Below are positions 38,005-47,227 of a DNA stretch of 64,000 bases, one piece after another. The stretch is taken from positions 390,187 to 454,186 of the forward strand of contig NZ_PCNZ01000001.1 in assembly GCF_002975175.1 (NCBI RefSeq), given 5' to 3'. Position 1 is the first letter of the stretch; the number at the start of each line of letters is the position of its first letter. This DNA comes from Bacillus sp. MYb209 (GTDB lineage Bacteria; Bacillota; Bacilli; Bacillales; Bacillaceae_G). The notes beneath the pieces are model-generated. The model did no database searches and had not been told where the DNA came from. It saw only the letters and a list, made by a program, of their open reading frames with translations. Made by a program: the position numbers and the translations under genes.

Positions 38005-38029
38005 AATTCTCCTCTCCTTTATCTTCTAT

Positions 38030-38224
38030 TTATGAACGTGGTGTTTCTGAATATGTATAAATTACCTGTCCACCGCGCTGTGCGTTCCCGATAATATGTT
38101 TAAAATCTTCTCGATTTACAACAACTTCCCTGAACGTATAAAATACATCTTTCGTCGCAACATACTCCTTTATTTCACCATTTTTCAGCTGATCCAAAAT
38201 TGTATTTGCTAATTGTTTATCCAT
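38030..38224 (-). CDS. Small hypothetical protein, 64 residues
   Basis: ATG at 38224 follows AGAGAGGTG; a longer in-frame reading has no ribosome site. The product is a short soluble domain, helix first (LANTILDQLKNGEI), then strands (EYVATKDVFYTFREVVV), ending GGQVIYTYSE. Family not recognised. Probably co-transcribed with the downstream 105-residue gene. Confidence 0.6.
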   Translation of the reverse strand: MDKQLANTILDQLKNGEIKEYVATKDVFYTFREVVVNREDFKHIIGNAQRGGQVIYTYSETPRS

Positions 38225-38488
38225 GTATTTCACCTCTCTGCAATAGTTTATTTTATCGCATCTTCTATAGGTCGACAACGGTAAAATTATCCCTTTTTTA
38301 TTATTATGTAATTCACTTTCATTATTTTTATAGCTATATCACTTTATTATATTCGCACTAAATATCATATACTAACATAGCTACTTCTCTATATCAAACT
38401 TTTTGACACTCTGTATAACAAAGTTCCAAGTCACTGTTTGTTATTTTATTTTATGCTACAATATACACATAGAACTAGGAGGGATACT

Positions 38489-39067
38489 ATGATTCGGAAA
38501 GCAAAAAAGACAGATGCGGTAGGGGTAGCACCTTTACTGTATGACGCTCTGCACGAAATTGCTGAAAAAATCACAGGTAGCACAATTGAAGCAAAAGTAA
38601 TACTAGGACTTGAAACATGGTTCGCAAAAGAAAATAATCGATTGAGCTATGAAAACTGTTTAGTGGCTGAACAAGATGGAAAGGTAGTTGGGGTTATTGT
38701 CGTTTATCACGGTAGTGACACTGAACAACTTGATGCACCAATCGTACACTACTTAAGAGAACTACATGAAGACGAATCCATTACGTTAGAAAAAGAAGCT
38801 GAATTTGATGAGTATTATATTGACACGTTGTCAGTTTCAAATATGTACAGTGGACGTGGCATTGGCTCTAAATTAATCGATGCAGCTGAACTTCATGCAA
38901 CTGAAAAAGGGCATGAAAAAATTGCCTTACTTGTTAATTTAGAAAACAAACGCGCTTTTTCACTATATGAAAAACTTGGTTACAAAGAAGATAAAACCGT
39001 TATGCTCGTTGGTGAACCGTATGCCCATCTAATAAAACCATTACGGTCATTGGTTTCTATATCTTAA
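38489..39067 (+). CDS. GNAT family N-acetyltransferase
   Basis: 192 residues from ATG 38489 (AGGAGGG 9 bp before). The acetyl-CoA site is typical: YYIDTLSVSNMYSGRGIGSKLIDAAELHA (about 112-140), then LLVNLENKRAFSLYEKLGYKE. The substrate is unknown. Single gene with a terminator at 39101. Confidence 0.88.
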   Translation: MIRKAKKTDAVGVAPLLYDALHEIAEKITGSTIEAKVILGLETWFAKENNRLSYENCLVAEQDGKVVGVIVVYHGSDTEQLDAPIVHYLRELHEDESITLEKEAEFDEYYIDTLSVSNMYSGRGIGSKLIDAAELHATEKGHEKIALLVNLENKRAFSLYEKLGYKEDKTVMLVGEPYAHLIKPLRSLVSIS

Positions 39068-39100
39068 AAGTACAATTCTTTTTTACTTGTTATGTAGAGA

Positions 39101-39130
39101 AAGAGGCTGCCAAAGGGACAGCCTCTTTTA
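39101..39130. terminator. Bidirectional terminator
   Basis: AAGAGGCTG and CAGCCTCTTTT pair between convergent genes. Confidence 0.8.
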
Positions 39131-39730
39131 AATTAATTTTGTATTTAATATATTTCCATCCATCGCCTCATGAAATGTATACGTTGTACATCCCCATGGC
39201 TTCCTATGGAAAATAGGCGAACCAGACCACCCCATTGCCCTCAGTTCAGTCCCAATCATCGCATTAAAATAACTATGACCTACAAGGGCAATACGTCCAT
39301 GTACGAGCGCATAGCGGTGCAACATATTAGCAGCTTGCCTTGCTCTTTCTCGTACTTCCTTATAGGACTCCACCTCTTTACTATAACCAACTATCCATCG
39401 TGTACGTCCAATAAACATCCATACATTTGGTTTACATTTCAACCATTTTGGAGCATAAAAACTCGTTGGAACTTCAGCTTCCCTAAAAAGAGGATTTTGC
39501 ACAAAAGATAGGGAATCCAATAACTCAGCCGCTGACTGTACAGCGCGCCTTTGATCACTCGTTACAACCAGCTTCGCTGATTCAATCGCCTCAATTGTTT
39601 CAATTGGTATAGGAGTTTCTTTTACTGTAGTCCCTAAATCATATTGCTTCATCCATTCACGAAATGAAATAATTGTCATTGGCTCTATAGTACTGTCCAA
39701 ACGACCATGATGAATAAAAGAAATTCGCAT
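39128..39730 (-). CDS. Histidine-phosphatase-fold protein with altered catalytic motif
   Basis: About 200 residues from ATG 39730 (GGAGAG 8 bp before). The fold is recognised by SDQRRAVQSAAELL (about 58-71) and by LVGHSYFNAMIGTEL (about 150-164), which carries the second catalytic histidine. The N-terminal motif is IHHGRLD, where the family has RHG; the arginine that binds phosphate is replaced by histidine. Activity may be reduced or changed. Single gene. Confidence 0.75.
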   Translation of the reverse strand: MRISFIHHGRLDSTIEPMTIISFREWMKQYDLGTTVKETPIPIETIEAIESAKLVVTSDQRRAVQSAAELLDSLSFVQNPLFREAEVPTSFYAPKWLKCKPNVWMFIGRTRWIVGYSKEVESYKEVRERARQAANMLHRYALVHGRIALVGHSYFNAMIGTELRAMGWSGSPIFHRKPWGCTTYTFHEAMDGNILNTKLI

Positions 39731-39811
39731 TCTTTCCACTCTCCATTCATCACTTACGAACTATATTACGTACTATTTCTTATTGCCATCATACCATGCA
39801 TAAAAAGAAAG

Positions 39812-39970
39812 TTATATATCCCCACCACTATTATGTGTTATCGAAGTGTGCACACCATCCAGTCCATCACAATATGTAGTTGTTTCATGATGACGCACTT
39901 TCTTCAACTGTATATAAGAAAATAAAAATAATAAAATCGCTATAAAGCTCCCCACAATTTCAAAAATCAT
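39812..39970 (-). CDS. Small membrane protein
   Basis: 52 residues with an N-terminal transmembrane segment (FEIVGSFIAILLFLFSYIQL) and a polar tail. AGGGGCGGTAAA precedes the ATG at 39970; the longer reading lacks a ribosome site. Family not recognised. Confidence 0.5.
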   Translation of the reverse strand: MIFEIVGSFIAILLFLFSYIQLKKVRHHETTTYCDGLDGVHTSITHNSGGDI

Positions 39971-40223
39971 TTTACCGCCCCTAATTTCCCCCACTTTAGT
40001 AGGTCATTTTATCTTTTATTATACTCCCATATAAAGATGTATGTATTTTCATCATTCCTCTCCTAAACAATATTTTTTACATATTTTCTTACAAAAAGTG
40101 AATATTTTTCGAATTTTTACTTTGGAAACATTTACAAAGTAGTAAATATAGTTCAAAATAAGAGGAAATAAAAAAGCCTAAATTATTCTTTTTTTGGGAA
40201 AACTGGAACAAGGAGAGTTGCTT

Positions 40224-40409
40224 ATGCAGATCGCAGAAACTGGAGATATCATTGAATTTAAAGGTGGAATGCAAGGCCGTGTTCAAAAGGTAAATCAAAA
40301 CTCCGTTATTGTTGATATAACAATTATGGAGAATTTTAGAGAACTAGATATGGAACCGCTTACAGTTGTAAGCCATAAAAACTATACTGTCATTAATCAA
40401 CATGCATAA
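40224..40409 (+). CDS. DUF2187 (YkvS) family small protein
   Basis: 61 residues, a beta-rich SH3/KOW-like domain (GDIIEFKGGMQGRVQKVNQNSVIVDITIM). ATG 40224 follows AAGGAGAG. It resembles B. subtilis YkvS, and as in B. subtilis queuosine genes are close by. Its stop codon is part of the left arm of the terminator at 40407. Confidence 0.8.
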   Translation: MQIAETGDIIEFKGGMQGRVQKVNQNSVIVDITIMENFRELDMEPLTVVSHKNYTVINQHA

Positions 40410-40465
40410 TATAATAGAAAGAAAGGATCTGTATATCATACAGATCCTTTCTTTCTATTATATTA
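40407..40465. terminator. 28-bp perfect inverted repeat shared by two convergent genes
   Basis: Arms of 28 bp pair without mismatch around a 3-nt loop. The outermost bases are the stop codons of the YkvS-like gene (40407-40409) and queF (40463-40465). Confidence 0.85.
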
Positions 40466-40960
40466 ACGATTATCGATCGTTTCTGGATATAAATCGTGAT
40501 TCATCATGCGGTAGTCTGCCATTTTCTCATACTTAGTTCCTGGGCGGCCGTAGTTACAGTAAGGATCGATTGAAATACCACCACGTGGTGTAAATTTCCC
40601 CCATACCTCAATATAGCGTGGATCCATTAATTTAATTAAATCATTCATAATAACGTTCATGCAATCTTCGTGGAAGTCACCATGATTTCGGAAGCTAAAT
40701 AAATATAGCTTTAAAGATTTACTCTCTACCATTCTTTGTTCTGGAATGTAGCTAATATAAATTGTTGCAAAATCTGGTTGTCCTGTTTTCGGACATAAAC
40801 TTGTAAATTCAGGACAATTGAATTTTACAAAGTAATCACGGTTTGGATGGTTATTATCAAATACCTCTAAAATTTCCGGGCTATATTCAAATAAATATTT
40901 TGTATTTTGATTTCCTAATAATGTTACATCTTTTAAATCTTCATCTAATCTTCCTGCCAT
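40463..40960 (-). CDS. queF: NADPH-dependent 7-cyano-7-deazaguanine reductase
   Basis: 165 residues from ATG 40960 (GAGAAGGG upstream). QueF motifs: [14 protein letters not shown] with catalytic cysteine (about 51-64), [21 protein letters not shown] (about 75-95). It reduces preQ0 to preQ1 in queuosine synthesis. Last gene of queCDEF behind a preQ1 riboswitch. Confidence 0.97.
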   Translation of the reverse strand: MAGRLDEDLKDVTLLGNQNTKYLFEYSPEILEVFDNNHPNRDYFVKFNCPEFTSLCPKTGQPDFATIYISYIPEQRMVESKSLKLYLFSFRNHGDFHEDCMNVIMNDLIKLMDPRYIEVWGKFTPRGGISIDPYCNYGRPGTKYEKMADYRMMNHDLYPETIDNR

Positions 40961-40978
40961 TTTAAACATCCCTTCTCA

Positions 40979-41695
40979 TTATACCCCTCGTTTATTTCCC
41001 CATACTAACGCATGAAGCTGAGGCAGTACTTTCGCATCATTCATTTCTTTACAATTCACAGCTTTTTCAATAAGCCACTCATATTTTTCTAATAGTTTTT
41101 TTATAAGCACCGCATCATCCACTGTTTTCGTATCATCATTCCCTACTTGTAAGAAAAACGGTACATTCGGATAACGCTCGTGCATCTTAACTGCATATTC
41201 AAAATCTTGATTATCGAATACTACTACTTTTAAACTAAAATCTTTCCCTGCTAGTTTATGAATAACAGAATCTAACATCTGAAAATCTGTTTTCATAGTT
41301 GAACTTGGTGGTTTTGGAGAAATCGTTACCTCATCAATTTGAAGCAACCAATCTTGCCATTTACTCCCTTGCGTTTCTACCGCTGTTCGCATTCCATTCT
41401 CCGTTAATATAGAAAGAAGAAATTGCATATTTTTCAGCAAAACAGGATTTCCACCCGAAATCGTAACATGAGAAAAATTTTCTCCACCAATTTCTACAAG
41501 CTCATTCCAAATGTCTTCCGGTGTCATTTGTTTAATTTGATCTTTGGCCGATCCATCCCATGTAAAAGCAGAATCACACCAAGCACAGCTATAATCACAG
41601 CCTGCTGTACGGATAAACATTGTCTTTTGTCCTACAACCATCCCTTCTCCTTGAATGGTCGGACCAAATATTTCTAAGACGGGGATTTTACTCAT
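40979..41695 (-). CDS. queE: 7-carboxy-7-deazaguanine synthase (radical SAM)
   Basis: 238 residues. The Fe-S cysteines are in RTAGCDYSCAWCDSAFTWDG (about 30-49), the CxxxCxxC-like QueE form, with GGNP (about 81-84) for SAM. It makes 7-carboxy-7-deazaguanine from the QueD product. Start overlaps queD by 8 bp. Confidence 0.95.
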   Translation of the reverse strand: MSKIPVLEIFGPTIQGEGMVVGQKTMFIRTAGCDYSCAWCDSAFTWDGSAKDQIKQMTPEDIWNELVEIGGENFSHVTISGGNPVLLKNMQFLLSILTENGMRTAVETQGSKWQDWLLQIDEVTISPKPPSSTMKTDFQMLDSVIHKLAGKDFSLKVVVFDNQDFEYAVKMHERYPNVPFFLQVGNDDTKTVDDAVLIKKLLEKYEWLIEKAVNCKEMNDAKVLPQLHALVWGNKRGV

Positions 41696-42179
41696 CGAGC
41701 ATCCACTCCCGTCTTACTTCCGCATAACTAGTCGGCGTCTCAAAAAGACGAACAAATTCAACACGAGCTCCCTTGTATTCGTTCGCACGATTATCTTTCG
41801 TTAATGCTTCTGCCATCTTTTCATAAATCCAAACGACCATATTTTCAGCAGTCGTATTCATTTCTGGCAATGTTTCGTTTAAATAACGATGATCTAAATA
41901 AATTTCTATTTCATTTTTCCAAATCTCTTTTATATCTCCAAAGTCAATTGCAAGGCCTATTTCATTTACATATCCGCTAATTCCAAATACGACTTTATAT
42001 GTGTGACCATGTAAATTTTTACATTTCCCTTCATAGCAGTGTAAATGGTGCGCTGCGTCAAATGTAAATTCCTTGCTGACCATTACTCTTTTATTATGAT
42101 ATTTGAGTTGTTCACGTTGAATATCCTTGTCCATTTTTTGTAAATTTTCTACGATGCGAAATCCAAAAAAGTTATCCAT
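41688..42179 (-). CDS. queD: 6-carboxy-5,6,7,8-tetrahydropterin synthase
   Basis: 163 residues. Zinc histidines in FDAAHHLHCYEGKCKNLHGHTYKV (about 40-63), with the catalytic cysteine in between. It converts dihydroneopterin triphosphate in the first committed queuosine step. Start codon overlaps the queC stop (TAATG); AAGGAGCG lies before it. An N-terminal extension of about 30 residues precedes the core. Confidence 0.95.
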   Translation of the reverse strand: MDNFFGFRIVENLQKMDKDIQREQLKYHNKRVMVSKEFTFDAAHHLHCYEGKCKNLHGHTYKVVFGISGYVNEIGLAIDFGDIKEIWKNEIEIYLDHRYLNETLPEMNTTAENMVVWIYEKMAEALTKDNRANEYKGARVEFVRLFETPTSYAEVRREWMLDE

Positions 42180-42841
42180 TAGTTGCTCGCTCCTTCGCGT
42201 TCTTGTAGATACGTATCTAATCCTGCTTTACGAAGTTGACATGCTGGACATTCACCGCAACCATCACCAATGATTCCGTTATAACATGTTAATGTTTTTT
42301 CTCTAACAAACTCAAATGCTCCAAGTTCATCAGATAATTTCCATGTCTCTGCTTTATCAATCCACATAAGTGGTGTATGAATAACAAACGGATAATCCAT
42401 AGATAAATTTAATGTAACGTTTAATGATTTCACAAACACGTCACGACAATCTGGATAACCACTGAAATCAGTTTCACATACACCCGTTACAATATGACGT
42501 GCTCCAACTTGTTTTGCTAATACAGCTGCAAATGATAAAAATAGTAAATTTCGTCCATCTACAAATGTTGATGGCAATTCACCTTCTTCATGTGTAATCT
42601 CCATATCCGTTCTCGTTAACGCATTTGGAGCAAGTTGATTTAATAAACTCATATCTAGTACCGTATGTTTAATTCCTAACTCTTTCGCGATTTCCGTTGC
42701 ACAATCAATTTCTAACTTATGACGTTGATTGTAATTAAACGTTACAACTTCCACTTCTGCAAACTGTTGTATTGCCCAAAATAAACATGTTGTACTATCT
42801 TGTCCACCACTAAAAACAACAACTGCTTTTTCTTTTTTCAT
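42179..42841 (-). CDS. queC: 7-cyano-7-deazaguanine synthase
   Basis: 220 residues from ATG 42841 (AAGGAG, 10 bp; an ATG at 42850 is too close to it). PP-loop [11 protein letters not shown] (about 8-18) and zinc cysteines [19 protein letters not shown] (about 187-205). Makes preQ0 from carboxydeazaguanine, ATP and ammonia. First gene after the riboswitch. Confidence 0.97.
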   Translation of the reverse strand: MKKEKAVVVFSGGQDSTTCLFWAIQQFAEVEVVTFNYNQRHKLEIDCATEIAKELGIKHTVLDMSLLNQLAPNALTRTDMEITHEEGELPSTFVDGRNLLFLSFAAVLAKQVGARHIVTGVCETDFSGYPDCRDVFVKSLNVTLNLSMDYPFVIHTPLMWIDKAETWKLSDELGAFEFVREKTLTCYNGIIGDGCGECPACQLRKAGLDTYLQEREGASN

Positions 42842-42902
42842 TTCACTCATTCTCCTTCTCTACTACGAATAAGAAGAAAGAACGTTCTTGAACTGTCACA
42901 AT

Positions 42903-42975
42903 AAAAAAACAAGACAATACCTAAGGATATTGTTGTTTCCATAGTTTTTTATAGAGGGAGTTCGCGAACCTCTCC
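42903..42975 (-). promoter_or_regulatory. PreQ1-I riboswitch with terminator
   Basis: On the minus strand AGAGGTTCGCGAACTCCCTC is followed by TATAAAAAACTA (42941-42974), the class I preQ1 aptamer: stem AGAGG/CCTCT-type pairing plus A-rich tail pseudoknot. A hairpin (CAATATCC with GGTATTG) and a T7 run (42903-42938) follow. High preQ1 should end transcription before queC. Confidence 0.92.
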
Positions 42976-43132
42976 CATGCAGTGCACGGAATTTCTTCTT
43001 TCATTGACAAAGATTATTGTAACATATTGTATACTACCAGAAAAAATTTCTGATTTTTTCCGCTATTTCATATTTTATTTCTTTCATTTTATAGTATGAT
43101 TAATTTAATGTGAGAAGAGAGGAGGCATCCCA

Positions 43133-44395
43133 CTGAAACTCTTTATTATTTATCTCTTTTTAAATATATTATCCATCCTTGTTACAATGCTTGTATATCA
43201 TTTATTTTGGAATCAAAAAGGGAAACGCTCTCCTAAATTAAATTCAGCTATGTTTATTGTATTATGTTGCCTCGCTACCATACTATGTATCACTTTCGCA
43301 GCAAAAACAAACTATGGATTTCAATTTGATATGCGTCATATCGTATTAATTGTCGGTACATTAACAGGAGGTCCTATTGCCGGTGCTTCCATCTTAGCTG
43401 TATTAAACATATACCGCTTCTTATTAGGAGGAATAGGTGTTTTCCCATCCTTTATCGCTTCGGTTCTACTATTCATTGTTCTACTATTAACATACAAACT
43501 GTTTAACCGAAGTTCTAATCGTATAAAAATAGCACTCGCTATCTTTTACAGTCTTATATTCGGATTTGGCTGGATACCATTTTTCCTTTCAGAGGTTACA
43601 AATACGGCAGATTATATACCACATATTATCGTGTACGAACTATGTACGATACTTGGTACAATCCTTATTTTATATTTGCTACACATATTACAAACGCAAG
43701 TTCGTCTCCAAAATGAACTTATGAATGCTGAAAAATTTCATTTAATCGGTGAAATGGCAGCTTCTATCTCTCATGAAATTCGCAACCCTTTAACTTCAAC
43801 GAAAGGATTTTTGCAACTTTTACAGTCAGATACATGTTCTGAGAAGGAACGAAAATTATATATCGACATAGCCATTAATGGTATCGAACAAGCAAATCAT
43901 GTTCTTACAGACTACTTAACTTTTGCAAAACCGAGTATTGAAAAAGAACAACAATTACAAGTAGAGGAAGAATTACTTCATGCGTTATCTTTAATTACAC
44001 CTCTCGCCAATTTAACAAATGTTCGTATACATTACATAAAACAAAGTACATCTTTCTTTATAGCTGGTGAAAAGCAAAAGCTGAACCAATGCTTATTAAA
44101 TATTTTAAAAAACTGTATTGAGGCTATGCCTAACGGTGGTGACCTTATTCTTACATTAGTTCCAGACCATAAACATATACAATTATATATAAAAGATACA
44201 GGTATTGGTATGGATCAAGAACAAGTAAAACGCCTTGGGTCACCTTTCTACTCGACGAAAGAAAAAGGGACCGGACTCGGGATGATGGTCGTCTTCAGTG
44301 TTATTCAAGCAATGAATGGAAAGGTTGATATTATTAGTGAAAAAGGAACAGGTACAACATTTTTATTAACTTTCCCAATCATACAAAAAACGTGA
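43133..44395 (+). CDS. Sensor histidine kinase, 5TM-LYT type, sporulation-kinase-like
   Basis: About 420 residues. The start is read as CTG 43133: AGAGGAGG lies 7 bp upstream and the frame runs directly into the first membrane helix, while the first ATG (43187) cuts into that helix. N-terminal half: six membrane segments with the 5TMR-LYT motif TGGPIAGASILAVLNIYRFLLGG. Kinase part: H-box SISHEIRNPLTSTKGFLQLL, N-box LNILKNCIEA, G-boxes DTGIGM and GTGLGM. No response regulator is next to it, as for KinB-like phosphorelay kinases. Confidence 0.85.
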   Translation: MKLFIIYLFLNILSILVTMLVYHLFWNQKGKRSPKLNSAMFIVLCCLATILCITFAAKTNYGFQFDMRHIVLIVGTLTGGPIAGASILAVLNIYRFLLGGIGVFPSFIASVLLFIVLLLTYKLFNRSSNRIKIALAIFYSLIFGFGWIPFFLSEVTNTADYIPHIIVYELCTILGTILILYLLHILQTQVRLQNELMNAEKFHLIGEMAASISHEIRNPLTSTKGFLQLLQSDTCSEKERKLYIDIAINGIEQANHVLTDYLTFAKPSIEKEQQLQVEEELLHALSLITPLANLTNVRIHYIKQSTSFFIAGEKQKLNQCLLNILKNCIEAMPNGGDLILTLVPDHKHIQLYIKDTGIGMDQEQVKRLGSPFYSTKEKGTGLGMMVVFSVIQAMNGKVDIISEKGTGTTFLLTFPIIQKT

Positions 44396-44417
44396 TGAAG
44401 TTCATCACGTTTTTTCT
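44385..44417. terminator. Terminator at the kinase stop codon
   Basis: AAAAAACGTGATGAA and TTCATCACGTTTTTT form a long stem that includes the kinase stop and the end of the convergent small gene. Confidence 0.85.
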
Positions 44418-44521
44418 GTTCCTTCAACTAATTCTGCAAAAGCTTTCACCTTTCCATGCGGCTTTTGATTTTCTTTCCGAGCTTTCCAAGCGCGCTCTTC
44501 TTCTCTCTTTTTCTTTGACAT
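44405..44521 (-). CDS. Small basic protein, 38 residues
   Basis: ATG 44521 follows AAGGAG at good distance. The peptide is strongly charged (MSKKKREEERAWKARKEN, then KPHGKVKAFAELVEG). Too short for the usual gene callers, but the ribosome site and position before a terminator support it. Unknown role. Confidence 0.5.
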   Translation of the reverse strand: MSKKKREEERAWKARKENQKPHGKVKAFAELVEGTEKT

Positions 44522-44588
44522 ACTTTTCAACTCCTTTTTCTCTTCCTCATGTAGTATTCCAAAATAAGAAATAAAACTATGCATGAGT

Positions 44589-44629
44589 AAAAAAGGAAAA
44601 GAAGCGGTTCGCCGCTTCTTTTCCTTTTT
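44589..44629. terminator. Strong bidirectional hairpin
   Basis: AAAAAAGGAAAAGAAGCGG pairs with CCGCTTCTTTTCCTTTTT. It lies between the DinB-family gene and the small basic gene. Confidence 0.8.
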
Positions 44630-44640
44630 CTCGTTATTTG

Positions 44641-44703
44641 ATAGCAGCCCGATTGTTGCGGACTAATAATCAGTGATATGCCCCCTGATTAAAGTTTCAC
44701 TTT
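44641..44703 (-). repeat. bcr-like dispersed repeat, copy E
   Basis: Read on the minus strand it opens with TAAAGTGAAACTTTAATCAG and continues GGGGGCATATCACTGATTATTAGTCC to ATCGGGCTGCTAT. It abuts the 3' end of the DinB-family gene; the stop codon lies in the repeat's first bases. Confidence 0.6.
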
Positions 44704-45235
44704 ACCGCTGTAAAATTGCATGTTTCGCTTCTTTTAGCTGTGTAAGATGTCTTTGTTCGTGTAAATCCAGAAATTGAACCCATTGATATAAATTCAAATC
44801 ATTAAAAATAGGATGTTTTAATCCATTTTCAAATAATTCTTTTTCATCTATCACACTATGAAGTGCATGAAATAATTCTTGTCGTGAATGCTCTAGTAAT
44901 TGAATTCCTTGCAGTTTTTTCATTAATGTTTCTGTTGGTTTCATTTGTTGAGGAGCTTCCCGTTTATGTGTGCGATCAAGCGTAAGTTGGAGGTCTTTAA
45001 ATGGAGCAAGTTTTCTTTCTTTTTTTTGCAAAGCATATACAAGGGCAGATGTGACAGACTGTTCAACTAAATGCAAATGATGCAAAATTTGAATAATACT
45101 CCATTTATCACGGCGTGGCTTTACATTCACCTCCGTATCATTTAACATTTCAATTTCTGATAACAGCGTGCTTCGTGTAGACTGTAATGAGTGAACTAAA
45201 GTTTCTAAACTAACATCCATATTAGATTGAAGCAT
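44702..45235 (-). CDS. DinB superfamily protein
   Basis: 177 residues, four-helix DinB/YfiT fold. The metal histidines are likely in WSIIQILHHLHLVEQ (about 46-60) and in LDLHEQRHLTQL (about 155-166). Members include thiol-dependent transferases and damage-linked proteins. AGGGGGG precedes the ATG. Substrate unknown. Confidence 0.85.
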   Translation of the reverse strand: MLQSNMDVSLETLVHSLQSTRSTLLSEIEMLNDTEVNVKPRRDKWSIIQILHHLHLVEQSVTSALVYALQKKERKLAPFKDLQLTLDRTHKREAPQQMKPTETLMKKLQGIQLLEHSRQELFHALHSVIDEKELFENGLKHPIFNDLNLYQWVQFLDLHEQRHLTQLKEAKHAILQR

Positions 45236-45263
45236 AGTGCTTTCCCCCCTTTTGTTGGTGAAA

Positions 45264-45291
45264 AGGGGTGCTCCCCATTAGAAACACCCCT
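45264..45291 (-). terminator. Terminator of the oligoendopeptidase gene
   Basis: AGGGGTG and CACCCCT pair around a 14-nt loop; the minus strand continues TTTT. It lies between pepF-like and DinB genes. Confidence 0.55.
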
Positions 45292-45372
45292 AAATGATTC
45301 TGAATTTTCTTTTATTATCTCATCATTTTTCCATTATGTCGATGTTAAACATGTGAAAAAAGTGCATGTTTT

Positions 45373-47067
45373 TTACAATTTTGTGTCGTCAACAGCACGT
45401 AACCACGCTTCAATTTCTGTAATTACACTTTTTACACACCCCTCAGCGAATGGTGATGTTAAATTTGCAACTTCTACTAATTCTAAGAATGATTTACTTC
45501 CACCTTGTTGACAAAGATTTACATAATCTTCCCAAGCCTCTTGTCTATTATCTCTTGCACGTTTCCAAAATTGCAGTGCACAAATTTGAGCTAACGTGTA
45601 GTCAATATAATAGAATGGTGAGCTATAAATATGGCCTTGACGTTGCCAGAAACCACCACGCTCTAAATAATCATTATCTTCATAATCACGATGTGGTAAA
45701 TACTTCTTCTCTATGTTACGCCATGCTGACTTACGTTCTGCTGGCGATGCTTCTGGATTTTCATATACATAATGTTGATATTCATCTACAGATACACCGT
45801 ACGGTAAAAATAGAAGTGCTGAACTTAAGTGTGAGAAGTAATATTTATCCGCATCTTCTTCAAAGAATAACTTCATCCATGGCCATGTAAAGAATTCCAT
45901 ACTCATTGAATGGATTTCACACGCTTCATATGTTGGCCAATTATATTCTGGAATTTCATACTTACGACTTTCATATACTTGGAAAGCATGACCAGCTTCA
46001 TGCGTTAATACATCAATGTCACCAGACGTTCCATTAAAGTTTGAGAAGATGAATGGTGCTTTATAATTCTCGATATATGTACAATATCCACCACCAGCTT
46101 TTCCTTTTTTCGCAACTAAATCTAATAAATCATTATCTAGCATGAAATTAAAAAATTCATCTGTTTCAACTGATAATTCTTTATACATCGTTTTCCCGTG
46201 ATTAATAATCCAATCGGCATCGCCTTTTGGATTTGGATTACCTGTAGCAAACTCAAAGTTTTCATCATAATAAGCGAGCTTTTCTACACCAATGCGTGCT
46301 TTTTGTCTATTTCTTAACTCGGTTGCAACCGGAACGATATAATCTAATACTTGCTGACGATAGTTCGCTACCATTTCAGCATTATAATCTGTACGATACA
46401 TTCTTGCATATCCTAATTCAACAAAGTTTTTAAAACCAAGTGTTTTTGCGATTTTCGTTCTCACTTTAACAAGCTCATCATAAATACGATCTAACTCTTC
46501 CTCATTCCCAGCTAAAAATCCGTAGTATGCTTCACTTGCTGCTTTACGTTCGCTTCTTTCTTTTCCTTGCATAAACGGAATAAGTTGCGATAACGTTCTT
46601 TCTTCTCCTGCAAAGTCAATTTTTGCAGATGCTAATAACTGTGTATATTGTGAAGACAATTTATTCTCTAATTGTAAATCTTTCACTACTTCATCTGAAT
46701 ATGTTTTTAAATCACATTTAGCTAGAGCAAATAATTGCTTTCCATAATACGCTTCTAATTCTTCACGGAATGGCGAATTAATTAACGCCTTATAATATTT
46801 TGTTCCATAGCCTTGTACAACTGGTGAGTATTCATCAAAGAAATCTTGCTCTTCCTTATAAAAAGCATCTGTCGTATCAACAGAATGGCGAATGTAACAA
46901 AGATTCCCCATTGTACCAAAATCATTACGAATTTCATTAATTGAATTAATTAATTGTTTTTGTTCTTCAAGCGTTTTTGCCTTATCGAACTTTTCTAAAG
47001 CAACAATAAACTTCTCTTTTAATTCTTCAATATTTGGCCGTTTATATTCATAGTCTTTAAATGACAT
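45373..47067 (-). CDS. M3 family oligoendopeptidase
   Basis: 564-residue cytosolic zinc metallopeptidase of the M3B (PepF-like) group. Zinc motif LTHEAGHAFQVYESR (about 350-364) with the third ligand in EACEIHSMSMEFF (about 377-389); substrate-binding HIYSSPFYYIDYTLAQ near 492. It cuts small peptides. GGAGAGGGGG precedes the ATG. Confidence 0.93.
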   Translation of the reverse strand: MSFKDYEYKRPNIEELKEKFIVALEKFDKAKTLEEQKQLINSINEIRNDFGTMGNLCYIRHSVDTTDAFYKEEQDFFDEYSPVVQGYGTKYYKALINSPFREELEAYYGKQLFALAKCDLKTYSDEVVKDLQLENKLSSQYTQLLASAKIDFAGEERTLSQLIPFMQGKERSERKAASEAYYGFLAGNEEELDRIYDELVKVRTKIAKTLGFKNFVELGYARMYRTDYNAEMVANYRQQVLDYIVPVATELRNRQKARIGVEKLAYYDENFEFATGNPNPKGDADWIINHGKTMYKELSVETDEFFNFMLDNDLLDLVAKKGKAGGGYCTYIENYKAPFIFSNFNGTSGDIDVLTHEAGHAFQVYESRKYEIPEYNWPTYEACEIHSMSMEFFTWPWMKLFFEEDADKYYFSHLSSALLFLPYGVSVDEYQHYVYENPEASPAERKSAWRNIEKKYLPHRDYEDNDYLERGGFWQRQGHIYSSPFYYIDYTLAQICALQFWKRARDNRQEAWEDYVNLCQQGGSKSFLELVEVANLTSPFAEGCVKSVITEIEAWLRAVDDTKL

Positions 47068-47227
47068 GAACGAGCCCCCTCTCCATTATATGCATCATTA
47101 CTATAATTCAATTCTTACTTACAAATCTCCTCTTATTCTTCAGCAAAATGCGGTAGATGATGTCATAAATACATGCACACAAAAAAGCCTTGGATTTCTT
47201 TATCCAAAGCTCCTTTGGAACATATCA

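Noticed and set aside
42841-42850. ATG 42850 as queC start
   Set aside because: It is one base from the AAGGAG ribosome site, too close; ATG 42841 has suitable spacing and gives the normal length.
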